Origin: Kitagawia praeruptora
Lineage: Eukaryota; Streptophyta; Magnoliopsida; Apiales; Apiaceae
NCBI GenBank assembly: GCA_037693485.1
Contig: CM075354.1
Location: forward strand, 140,825,001-140,889,000
Direction: 5' to 3'
DNA: 64,000 bases
Shown here one piece after another: positions 21,889-32,400 of the stretch (positions are counted from its first letter, which is position 1; each line of letters opens with the position of its first letter). The notes under the pieces are model-generated. The model saw only the letters and a list, made by a program, of their open reading frames with translations, did not search any database and was not told the origin of the DNA. The position numbers and the translations under genes were made by a program.

Positions 21889-23437
21889 TGAAAGAGTTTG
21901 TCCTAGAATCCAATCATGTATGATGATTTAGGAAGAACTTTTTTGTACTCTTATTTGATTTCATTAATATTAATAAAAGACTTATTTGTTTTTATTACGG
22001 GCCTTATCTATTTAAAGTGTTTTAAATAAGATATTCCATGGTTTAAAGTAAAGCTTCTATAATTATAATGAGATTATAATAGTGAGATCTAGAAGATGAT
22101 AACTCTAGACTTAAACAGTTCCTGATCATAGGATAACTAATCGGAAGTTAGTGAATCCGCAAAGATTGGTACATACTATGCTTGCTCCTTTCAGGAGGAT
22201 GTCTGTTCTCATAAGCATTTGTGTGGTGACACTATAGCTAGTATGTAGGTGCTTATTAAGGAATAAGTTCACTGAACATGACTCGATAAGTTGAACAACT
22301 AATAGAGTTTACTCACGTGTCGATAGTTGTTCACTGAGTGATAGTTGTACAAGTGTCCTTAGACTTGAGATCGTTAGAGTAATCTTGTATATAATGAACT
22401 ATGCTTTGGTTTAGTCCTTAGTCTCAAGGACATCCATTAGGTCTATTCTGGGCATAGGGATTTGTGTATGGAGATAGTTAACGATCAATAAAGGATCTAC
22501 CCCTTCCAGTAAGGAAGTGAATATCCTATGTTATTCTTAGTATGCGAGTTCTGGAATCTCTGGCCAGAGTGTATGAAATTAGAAATGAGTTTCTAATTTG
22601 CATTAATATGAACTTTGCATTATGAATAAGAAATCATATGATTAAATTTGATAGGCTTGACACGAGATCCATGCCTTGTATTTAATCGGGATATTGTAGG
22701 GTAGAAGGAATTGATTGTACGGTAACTAGCACTGACAGGTTCTTGGTATTCTAAGCAGTGAATTCATATTATCCGGATAGTTGCGATATGTTGAGAAGCA
22801 TCACTCACGATGTAGAATAAATATAATTAATCAGTTAATTATATTTAATGAATTTTAGAATTCATATAAATAATAAATAAAAAGTTTATTATTATTTATT
22901 TCTACTACCGGCTTAATTTGAACCTACAGGGTCACACCATAAAAAGATTAATTTATTGATGAAGGTATTTTGAGAGAGCAAGTTGTTTTCAATAATGATT
23001 AAAATAGTTTAATTATTATTTAAACATTTTGTGGGATTTATATAATAATATATGTGATATATTAATTATAATAAAAACCTACATGTGCCCTATAAATAGA
23101 AAGAGATGAGAGGTGCTTAGTATGAAATTGTGGTTTTGTGAAAACCCTAGTAGCCTCCTTCTTCTTTCTCTCTCTCCCTCTCTCAAAACACCATTTTTAT
23201 AAAAGCTTGGTTTTATAAAAAGCTTTATCGAAGAATCAATCTTGGTGGATACCGGTAGAGTGCTTCACACTCTGAGAAGCAACTGCTAGAAACCATCGAT
23301 TTTATAAGCTTCGATTTTCAAGGTAAGTTTTCGATTCCTCCGCTCTTTCGTTTTTATATGATTTTCTATATGCACGATACATGGTTTTTACGGAATAATT
23401 GTTATACCGCGCTTCCGCTCGTCCGTAAATTCCTTCA
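21889..23437 (+). repeat. 3' LTR of nested Copia
   Basis: It matches 14824-16372 in length. The two differences seen by eye are a T/G change in ATTACGGTCC/ATTACGGGCC and a C/T change in GATAGTCGCG/GATAGTTGCG. TATTG follows at 23438-23442. Confidence 0.92.
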
Positions 23438-24061
23438 TATTGTTCATCTGAGGGTAATGTCATGGGAACAGGTGGACCTAAGACTGAAGCACAGAAAAAG
23501 GCTGTTAAGGAGTCATATGCTAAAACTTTTGTTAAAGAGGCTAACATTGGTTTAATGACAGATAAACAACTCAAGCATAAGCTTAAGGAGATAAAATCTG
23601 TCAACAAACAGAGATTGCCTAAGAAAAACAAAAATGGAAAAGTAGGCATAACTTCAGGAATTAAGCCAATGCTTGCTTCATTAGCTCCTAGAAAAACATG
23701 CTTTAATTGTGGTAGCACTAATCATCTTGCTAGTTTCTGCAATAAGAATAAGAACATTAATTCTTTGCCTTCTAAAACTGCAGTAAAGAGTGATTATGTG
23801 AGAACTAGACCACAGACTTTATGCAAACACTGTGGAAGTACTTGGCATTCTATTTACACTTGCAGAGATTATCATGCTATTTACTATAATTACTATGAAC
23901 CCAAGCCAAATTTGAAATGGGTTAAAGTAAACTCTGCAAATGTAAACTCTGAAAAAGTTAGCTTAAACTCTGTTAATGAAAATTCCGCTGCAAAAGCTAA
24001 CAGATTTAAGAAAGCCAAAGGATCTAAGCAAGTCTGGATCCTTAAAACTAATAATCATTGA
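23438..24061 (+). CDS. gag: Sirevirus-1 gag, C-terminal part
   Basis: This is the continuation of the gag frame after the nested element. It carries two more Cys/His motifs: CFNCGSTNHLASFC starting at 23699 and CKHCGSTWHSIYTC starting at 23822. It ends with a basic stretch and the phrase QVWILKTNNH before a TGA at 24059-24061. A second knuckle of the same kind occurs in Sirevirus-2 (CQNCFSTNHLTHAC), and both gags end in a VW(I/V)-containing tail, so the extra domain is a shared Sirevirus trait. The segment 23930-23985 contains three AAACTCTG words. Confidence 0.88.
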   Translation, partial: YCSSEGNVMGTGGPKTEAQKKAVKESYAKTFVKEANIGLMTDKQLKHKLKEIKSVNKQRLPKKNKNGKVGITSGIKPMLASLAPRKTCFNCGSTNHLASFCNKNKNINSLPSKTAVKSDYVRTRPQTLCKHCGSTWHSIYTCRDYHAIYYNYYEPKPNLKWVKVNSANVNSEKVSLNSVNENSAAKANRFKKAKGSKQVWILKTNNH

Positions 24062-24080
24062 TTGTTTGTGATTGCAGGGC
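24062..24080 (+). promoter_or_regulatory. gag-pol junction with splice-acceptor-like TTGCAG/GGC
   Basis: Sixteen bases after the gag stop the sequence reads TTTGTGATTGCAG, then GGC, the first conserved pol codon. It looks like an intron 3' end. Pol has no ATG here and is offset by one base from gag. Sirevirus-2 has TTTATGTTTGCAG then GGC at the same place. A splicing role is inference. Confidence 0.4.
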
Positions 24081-27000
24081 ACCAGGGTTAGTACCCTAGT
24101 CGTGGACAGTGGATGTTCAGGACACATGACAGGAAATAAAGCCCTGCTATCAGAGTTTGAGGAGAAGGCTGGCCCAGAAGTTTCCTATGGAGATGGCAAC
24201 ATAGGACATACACTGGGATATGGTAATATTAATCTTGGAAATGTCATCATCACAAATGTAGCTCTTGTTCCAGGACTCAAGCATGATTTGCTATCTGTGA
24301 GTCAAATCTGTGACAGAGGATATCATGTAGATTTTCAACCTGAATATTGTCAAGTGATCAGTAAATCTACAGGGAAAGTTGCTCTAGTTGGAAACAGACA
24401 CAATAACATCTATGAAATCAAATTGTCAACAAACACTGATGGCAAAGCAGTGTGTCTGTCTACAAGGATGTCCAGTGAAGAGAGTTGGAAATGGCACAAG
24501 AAACTCTCTCATTTGAATCTGAACAACATCAATGAGCTAATCAAGAATGATCTTGTAAGAGGTCTACCAAAGTCCTTGTTGAATGTAGAAGGACTGTGTG
24601 ATTCTTGTCAAAAGGCCAAACAGAGAAAAACATCTTTCAAAAGTAAATCTGAGTCTTCAATTGCTGATCCTTATCATCTACTACATGTTGATCTTTTTGG
24701 TCCAGTGAATGTGATGTCTCTTGGAAAGAAGAAATATGCATTAGTCATTGTTGATGAATATACCAGATTCACATGGGTATATTTTCTTGCAAAGAAGGAT
24801 GAAACTGCATTAACACTGACAGAACATGTAATTCAACTGGAAAAAGGGTCAGAGCATCAAGTGAAGATAATCAGAAGTGACAATGGAACTGAATTCAGGA
24901 ATTCATCTATGGAAGAATTTTGCAAGAGTAAAGGGATAAAACAAGAGTTTTCTGCACCTGGTACTCCACAACAAAATGGTGTAGTGGAGAGGAAGAACAG
25001 AACCTTGATAGAAGCTGCCAGAACCATGCTAGATGAAGCAAAGTTGCCAACATATTTCTGGGCAGAAGCAGTTCAAACTGCTTGTTTTACTCAAAATGCA
25101 ACACTGATCAACAAGCATGGTAAAACACCATATGAAATGGTGAAGAAGAAAAAGCCAAATCTAAAATATTTTCATATTTTTGGATGCAAGTGCTTTGTGT
25201 TGAAGACTCATCCTGAACAGTTGACCAAGTTTGACCTAAAGGCAGATGAAGGTATTTTTGTTGGCTATCCACTGTCAACTAAGGCATTCAGAGTTTATAA
25301 TCTGAGAACCAGAGTGATCATGGAATCAATTCATGTGTCATTTGATGACAAGAAGATAACTGGACTTGAAGATGTAGATGAACATGATCAACTGCATTTT
25401 GAAAATGAAGATTTATTCTCTGAAAAAGTAAACTCTGATCAGACTGATGTGTCAAACTCTGTTGATCTAAACTCTGAACCTCTACTGGTAAATACTGAAG
25501 AAACTCTTCAATCAGAAACAAGGGAAGAACCAGTTGAGGGGGAGCATGAAGAATCACATCAAAGTGAAAATTCAAACACTGATAGTGACTCAAATGATAA
25601 CTCTGAATCAAACACTGTTGATTCAAACTCTGATCATTCAAATTCTGAGCAGTCACATTCAGGGGGAGCATCTGAAAATGAGGAAAGACACCAGGAAAAT
25701 CAGGAGAGCATGGATCAAGGGGGAGGATCACATGATGACAGAAGCAATCTACCTTCTGCAAGAAAATGGACTAAATCTCACACACCTGATTTGATTATTG
25801 GTGATCCAGATGCAAAAGTAAGGACAAGAAGTGCAACAACAAATGAATGTTTATTTCATGCATTCTTGTCACAATCTGAGCCAAAGAAAGTGGAAGAAGC
25901 TCTTAAAGATGCTGATTGGATAACAGCAATGCAAGAAGAGCTAAATGAATTTGAAAGAAATGAAGTGTGGACACTTGTACCAAGGCCTAAGAATAGATCC
26001 ATTGTTGGTACTAAATGGGTTTTCAGGAATAAAACTGACAGTGAGGGTGTTATCACAAGGAACAAGGCAAGACTGGTTGCAAAAGGCTACTCACAACAGG
26101 AAGGAATTGACTATGATGAAACATTTGCACCAGTGGCTAGATTGGAGGCAATCAGGATTTTTCTAGCATATGCCTCCCACATGAAATTCAAAGTGTTTCA
26201 GATGGATGTGAAAAGTGCATTTTTGAATGGAAAACTTGAAGAAGAAGTGTTTGTGGAACAACCACCAGGGTTTGTAGATCCAAAATATCCAGATCATGTC
26301 TACAGGTTAGACAAGGCTCTCTATGGACTTAAGCAGGCACCAAGGGCATGGTATGAAACCCTTGCCAAATTTCTACTAGAAAGTGGATTTCACAGAGGTA
26401 CTATTGACAAAACTCTGTTTTATTTCCAAAATGGTAGTGACTTGCTTTTAGTTCAGATATATGTGGATGACATCATTTTTGGGTCTACTAATGATAAACT
26501 CTGTAAGAAGTTTGCCAAACTCATGCATTCAAGATATCAAATGAGTATGATGGGAGAGCTTAGTTATTTTCTAGGCCTACAGGTGAAGCAAACAGATGAT
26601 GGAATTTTTATAAATCAAGCAAAATATACCAGAAACCTTCTCAAGAAATTTGGTATGCTTGACTGTTCATCTGCAACAACTCCCATGGCAACTGCAACAA
26701 AATTGGACAAAGATGCAGGGTCATCAGTAGATATGACAGGTTACAGAGGAATGATTGGTTCTTTGCTCTATTTGACAGCTAGCAGACCTGATATCATGTA
26801 TGCAACTTGCTTGTGTGCAAGGTTCCAGGCTGATCCAAGAGAACCACATTTAACAGCAGTAAAGAGAATATTCAAATACCTGAAGGGCACTATAACTTTG
26901 GGGCTGTGGTATCCAAGGGAATCAGAGTTTAAACTTCTTGGTTACTCTGATGCAGACTTTGCTGGATGTAAGATAGACAGAAAAAGCACCAGTGGAAGTT

Positions 27001-27404
27001 GTCAATTTCTGGGTGACAGACTTGTTTCCTGGTATAGCAAGAAACAGAAGTCAATATCTACATCTACAGCTGAAGCAGAGTATATTGCTGCTGGTAGCTG
27101 TTGTGCACAGATTTTATGGATGAAGAATCAACTGCTGGATTATGGATTAAGGTATTCCAAGATACCTATTTACTGTGATAATCAAAGTGCTATTGCAATG
27201 ACAGGTAATCCAGTGCAACATTCAATGACAAAGCACATCAGCATAAGGTATCACTTCATCAGAGAGCATGTAGAGGAAGGCAACATTGAGCTTCACTTTG
27301 TGTCTACAGAACAACAACTTGCAGATATCTTCACCAAGCCATTGAGTGAAGCTACATTTACAAGACTGGTCAATGAACTAGGAATGGTCTCTAGTTTTGA
27401 CTAG
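24072..27404 (+). CDS. pol: Sirevirus-1 pol polyprotein, intact
   Basis: The 1110-residue Copia polyprotein has no internal stop. Protease: VVDSGCSGHMTG at about residues 10-21. Integrase: HHCC zinc region from WKWHKKLSHLN to CDSCQKAKQRK at about residues 138-187, then a catalytic core with DLFGPV, RSDNGTEFRN and the downstream NGVVERKNRT. A variable acidic linker rich in NSD/NTD at about residues 450-570 follows. Reverse transcriptase: FQMDVKSAFLNG and the active site YVDD at residues 797-800. RNase H: GCKIDRKSTSGSCQFLG, TAEAEYIAAGSCC and the tail QLADIFTKPL. The frame opens after a TGA at 24069-24071. The first codon could be the non-standard TTG at 24072, or the frame could be reached by splicing or frameshifting. 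Product would act in the virus-like particle and nucleus. Confidence 0.95.
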   Translation: MQGTRVSTLVVDSGCSGHMTGNKALLSEFEEKAGPEVSYGDGNIGHTLGYGNINLGNVIITNVALVPGLKHDLLSVSQICDRGYHVDFQPEYCQVISKSTGKVALVGNRHNNIYEIKLSTNTDGKAVCLSTRMSSEESWKWHKKLSHLNLNNINELIKNDLVRGLPKSLLNVEGLCDSCQKAKQRKTSFKSKSESSIADPYHLLHVDLFGPVNVMSLGKKKYALVIVDEYTRFTWVYFLAKKDETALTLTEHVIQLEKGSEHQVKIIRSDNGTEFRNSSMEEFCKSKGIKQEFSAPGTPQQNGVVERKNRTLIEAARTMLDEAKLPTYFWAEAVQTACFTQNATLINKHGKTPYEMVKKKKPNLKYFHIFGCKCFVLKTHPEQLTKFDLKADEGIFVGYPLSTKAFRVYNLRTRVIMESIHVSFDDKKITGLEDVDEHDQLHFENEDLFSEKVNSDQTDVSNSVDLNSEPLLVNTEETLQSETREEPVEGEHEESHQSENSNTDSDSNDNSESNTVDSNSDHSNSEQSHSGGASENEERHQENQESMDQGGGSHDDRSNLPSARKWTKSHTPDLIIGDPDAKVRTRSATTNECLFHAFLSQSEPKKVEEALKDADWITAMQEELNEFERNEVWTLVPRPKNRSIVGTKWVFRNKTDSEGVITRNKARLVAKGYSQQEGIDYDETFAPVARLEAIRIFLAYASHMKFKVFQMDVKSAFLNGKLEEEVFVEQPPGFVDPKYPDHVYRLDKALYGLKQAPRAWYETLAKFLLESGFHRGTIDKTLFYFQNGSDLLLVQIYVDDIIFGSTNDKLCKKFAKLMHSRYQMSMMGELSYFLGLQVKQTDDGIFINQAKYTRNLLKKFGMLDCSSATTPMATATKLDKDAGSSVDMTGYRGMIGSLLYLTASRPDIMYATCLCARFQADPREPHLTAVKRIFKYLKGTITLGLWYPRESEFKLLGYSDADFAGCKIDRKSTSGSCQFLGDRLVSWYSKKQKSISTSTAEAEYIAAGSCCAQILWMKNQLLDYGLRYSKIPIYCDNQSAIAMTGNPVQHSMTKHISIRYHFIREHVEEGNIELHFVSTEQQLADIFTKPLSEATFTRLVNELGMVSSFD

Positions 27405-29425
27405 AGATGTTGGTTAGACTCAAAAACTTATTGCTCATGTTTTCTGTAAATTGTTAAATGCTATGTGAACCTTAGTATTAAACTCTGTTCTGCATGCTAA
27501 TGTTTAAATCTTTTTAAACTCTGTCAGCATGTCTGTCTGTTAAATACTGTTAACATGTTAGATACACTCAGTGAATTCAGAATTGATTATTGTCTGAATG
27601 AACATACCAATGAAGAAATATGTATGAAGCATGATTCACAGTAATTAAATCATGATTCTTTCTGAGTCACTGCTATCTAATCAGACTTTGTGCAGAAAAT
27701 TAACACAGCATGATACTGTTTCATATTTATAGCATCTCTTAGTTTATTTAGTCCTAAACTCTGAGTCTATGAATATTGTGTGCATGGCCACTCATAAATA
27801 ATTTTGGTTATTGATGAACTCTAAACTCTGATAAGTGACATTCTGTTTCCAAAGGTATGGTTCATGATGATTCCTTGTTTGTACTTGTGAAAATCATAAA
27901 ACTTGAGATGTGTCAGTGATTAGTTTGGTGAGTTCAGACTCATGTTTACACCCTGTGAGAGTTTGAGCCAAATCAGTGATTGATACATTTTCTATCAATC
28001 AGTATTTATTGTTGTGTGATATTCATCAGGTAGTATGTTTCTCTAGAACTTGTATTAAACCATTTTGAGACTACATGATATGTGTGTTCATGAAAATGAT
28101 AAAGGCAATAGGATTTACCATTCTTTCAAACACTGTTCGAAATTCTTTTGAACATTGTACAAACACTGTATAAACACTGTTCATAAATTCCATCCTTAGT
28201 AAACCCCTTTGAGCCTTATTAACTGCTCATTTTTCTTATACTCTGAAGTATTAAGAGCAGTTATATATATTTTTTTCTCAAACAGATGAGTGTTTCTCAA
28301 GAAAAGAAAAAGTTTACTCAGTATATATGCTAAATAAAAAAAAATGAAAAAAAAAAAAAAAGAGAAAGAAAAAGAGCATATATACTGATCTTGTACAAAT
28401 ATATACTGTGACTGAACACTTTGTTCTCTTAAGATGCTCAGCTTGAAGTCACTCTTGAATAAAAATATCTCTTTTCATCTGTTTGATCTTACTCCATTTA
28501 AACCCTGAATAAAGTCCTTTTGATTTGTGAATACATGTACTCAAAGTAGTGTAGAATTGGTGGACATTCAAGCATATGGTAGACTCTGCTATTTCTGATT
28601 GAATGTGAGTGTAAACACATCACCTAAACACTTGTGTGCTTTGAGAGTTTGTGAGGTTATACAGTTCATAACTGTTATTCACTGAATGATGCTCTGATTT
28701 CTATTTCTTGATATTTTTGTCTTTAAAGACTGTGTGCTTACTTGGATAATCATGGACATCAAAGGGAATAGAAGTTTTCAGATTTCTGTATAACAGTAAC
28801 TACAGAGTTTAGCATTCATCAAACAATCAGTGTTTAATATGAGAGTTTGTGCATTCAGTGTTTATTAACTGTTTGTTATGGATTTTATGAAATATTAGAT
28901 GCTCTAAAAACTGATTTCAGTAAACTCTGCTTCACACACACTCATATTCACAACTGTGCAATTTTTGAAAGGGTTTTAGTGATAAAGTTGGAAAATTGAT
29001 AAACACTGTTGAGTTGTGTTAAGTACTCTGAGGTAAAGTCTTATTGAGATGATTTGACTATTTTGGAGTAATTGGGGTAGTTGACAACTGTTAATTAGTG
29101 TTAATGTGTCTAAGTGTCGTGATTATAGGAATAACAGCGGTAATTATTAAGTGATCCATTGGCTGTTTGACACGTGTCCCATGATTGTGTCCCACTCACA
29201 CACTACTCTACAACAGTTGCGCGCTTTTACTAAATAAACGATTGAGTTTTAATTTTATTCTAATCGTCTTTAGTCTCTCACTCCTTATCGATTCACATTC
29301 ACCCACTCACAGTTACTTACATACTTATTCATTTTCACACTTCTCTTATTCTCTCCTTCACTTTTTGATAAACACTTACAGTGCATTCAAATCTTTTCTC
29401 TGCATATCTTCGTATCTTGTTACTA
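27405..29425 (+). other. Sirevirus-1 spacer between pol and ORF3
   Basis: Two kilobases lack a credible coding frame. The spacer contains many copies of AAACTCTG and AAACACTG (for example near 27480, 27514, 27757, 27828, 28125, 28163-28176). An A-rich block at 28336-28375 is enclosed by CAGTATATATGCT (28319-28331) and its inverse AGCATATATACTG (28375-28387), so it can fold as a stem with an A-rich loop. The ORF at 29185-29436 is T/C-rich and not supported. Confidence 0.7.
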
Positions 29426-32400
29426 ATGGCAACTAAAGCATTTGATGCAGCCGGGTTAGTCTTTCTCCCTAGTAACTATGCAGCACCATTGGAGAATGAA
29501 AATGCTCCACAGGCGTTTCACTTGTTCCAAAACTTCTTGAACGATTCTGAGATAGGGACGGCTCTAACTGCACCACCAACGTTATCTGCTTCACAGATTG
29601 CTACTTTCTGGACAAACTCTGAATATGATGATGGAGGAGAGGCTGGCACTCCAACAATCATTTTCACTCATGAAGAATCAGAGTATATCATTACTCCAAC
29701 CACTGTCAGGGATGCTTTGGACTTTGAGACACACACTTCTTACAGTGTTGTTGGTCATGATCGATTGAGGACAATGTTGGAACAAATTGGATGTGCAGGA
29801 AACTTGAACAAGATAGGGTCTTTGAGACGGCCAAGTTTGAGAAAGGAATGGAGTTTCTTCTTTGATTGTATAACAAGGGCTTTTGGAAAGAAGACAACAA
29901 ACTGGGATGCACTACCTCTGGATACTCTCCAAATTGGTCATGCTCTACTATATGGAGGTAACTTCGATTTTGGTAGACTAGTACTAATGAACTTGGGAGA
30001 GCGATTATCTGAGTCTACTACTGTTTATTTTGCTCGTTTTTGTCAATTGCTATTTACTGCATGTGTGCCTAACATTCCAATTGATGAAGCTGATGTAATT
30101 CAGCCTTTTCAAGTTGCTAAGAGAATGTTCACTGATTTGACAAACAAAGATGTCACTAAACAGCAAATACCTGAGTTGTTTATGCCTTTAGCCTTACAAA
30201 ACTATGTGAACCAACCACAAGACCCTCAATCACCACAACAAATGCCTGAACCACCAGAAACGATAAACTCTGAACCAACACCTCCAACACCCACAACTAC
30301 TGTACCTACTACATCTCAACAACCACAACCAGAAACCTTAAACTCTCCACAAATAAACTCTCCACCCTCAAACACTGAACCATTAAACACTGAAGCTTTA
30401 AACACTGATACCTTACACTCTGAGCCAGCACCTACTGAACCAGCCAAAACCAAGCCAAAGAGAAAGAAACACACTGCCCAAAACACTAAACATTCAAAGG
30501 CTAAACAGACATTACCTGGAGCTGTTTATACTAGAAGGATGAAGCAACATGCAAACAGACCTTCACTTTCACCACCAAAAGAAAGCTCAAGTGAAGATGA
30601 AGAGGAGATTGTTGTGCCAATCAAGAAAAGGAGACTGATTCTTTCTGATTCAGATGCAGAGAATGTTGTTGAAGCTCCAGAGGTGGTTTCACAGCAAACA
30701 CCTACTGTTGAGGATACAGTGAATGTTGAAGTATCTGCAAAAGTTGACATGCCTGCAGAGAATATTGTGGATGACAAAGTACACATACCTGCAGAGGTTG
30801 AAATGCCTGCAGAGGATAATGTTACTGTTGAAATACCTACAGAGGATAAAATGCCTGTAGAAGAGGATCAAAGAGATGGTTTGTCACCAGTACATGATGT
30901 TCCTGAATCAATTCTTGATCCTGTCTCACCTGTTGTTCATGTTGAAGCTCCTGGTGTAGCTGATGAGCCTGCAGTACATGTTCCTGAAGCTGTGGCATCA
31001 CACACAGAGCTAGTATCTTCTCAAATTCAAGACAAAGGTGATGAAGCTACTAAGGCAAACTCTGTTGCAGAGCCTGTGCAACATGAGGTGATTATTGAAA
31101 AGGTTGCAGAAGTTATTGCAGAAACTGTGGCTGACACTGCTCAGCACAGTGGTTCTTTCAAAGATGGTCAAGCTCAAGGTGCAAGTGATGAAGATAAATC
31201 TGACAGTGATGCAAACTCTGATTCTTTTGTGAGTGCACCTGCACAGACAGATAGTAAACATACACCTTTTGCTCAGCCTTGTCCATCACATGCTATTGAA
31301 GTAGAGCATCTTGCTAAATCTGCTGAAAATTGGTATAAACAAGATTGCATTCCAAAAGGGAGAGCATCTGAGTTTGTTAAGCAAACTGCAAAGCAAATTT
31401 CAAATCCAGAAATCTTATCCTGTTTAAAGGCAACTGTGGTACAAGTCAAGACTCTGGAAGGAAATTTTGCTGACACTAAACACGAAATTGCTTCCTTGAA
31501 GACTGAGATTCAGTCAAGAGAGTTGAAGATGGAAAGAGAGTCCAAAATAAAAGCTGTTCAGCTGTCCAAAGTTCAAGACACTCTCTTTGCCAGGCTAGGA
31601 AAGGTTGAGGAAAATCAGACTGCTTTATCTGCTAAGGTGGACTCAATTGCAAACTCATTAGAGCTCATTACATCAATACTAATTCCTGATGATGTCAAAA
31701 AGGGGGAGAGAGTGACTAAGTCTAAATGCAAAGTTTCTCAAACTCTGACTCAAAAGGATGATGCTGGAGATGGAGGGGCAAGTGATAAAAGCAAGGTTTT
31801 AAACTCTGAAAGGCAAACTCTGAGATCTGGCAAATCTTTTAAATCACAGTCTGTTGGAACAAACACTGAAACTCAAGGTACCTCAAAGACCAAGAGTTTG
31901 GAATTAACATCAAACCCAAAGACTGATGAGGAGTTAGCTGTTAAGCTTTTCATGGAAGAAAATGCAGAAGGAGTGACCATAGAAGATGCTAAAGCTGAAG
32001 AGAAGAGTTTACAAGAAAAACATCTGAAAGCTTTAAAGTCTGAAAAAGGAAAGAAGAATGTGAAAGTTGCTAAAGCTGCAAAGCCTGTTCTTAAAGGTAT
32101 TCAAATCAAAGAACCAGTTGGTACAGATCAAAGAATGCAAGTATTCAGAAAACCAACAGATGCAGAAGCTAAGCAAAAACTGAAAAGTATAGTTACAACC
32201 TCTGTTGATACACATGTTGTACAGAAGAATGAAAACACAACCTCTGTTGCTGCACAAGTTGTGACCACACCATTATTGTCTTCTCAGTTGAAATCAACAT
32301 TTAAAAGAGGTGCTCCTCATGATCCAAGACTAGAAGCTACAATTCCAATGGATTTTGCTGATGGTAGAGCTTTATCTGGTAAAGTTGGATACAACAAAGA

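Larger units (their letters stand above)
14824..23437 (+). mobile_element. Nested defective Copia element with 1549-bp LTRs
   Basis: Two 1549-bp LTRs differ by only about two bases by eye. TATTG at 14819-14823 and 23438-23442 is the target duplication. The interior has a primer site, a 2.6-kb leader, and remnants of gag, protease, integrase, reverse transcriptase and RNase H that are full of stops, frameshifts and deletions. The surviving C-terminus (ADPLTKPLSQIHFDRHNE, then MGIRYQSDWL) is most like Angela/Tork-type Copia, although the lineage is uncertain. Near-identical LTRs with ruined genes indicate mobilisation by proteins supplied by another copy. Confidence 0.92.

Noticed and set aside
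23302..23718. Minus-strand ORF across the nested LTR end and gag
   Set aside because: It spans an insertion junction and is antisense to the recognised gag zinc-knuckle region.
25318..25761. Minus-strand 147-residue ORF
   Set aside because: Antisense to the intact pol linker of Sirevirus-1; composition mirrors it.
29185..29436. ORF just before ORF3, with a hydrophobic stretch
   Set aside because: Different frame from ORF3 and T/C-rich; considered as a signal-peptide exon but there is no splice evidence.
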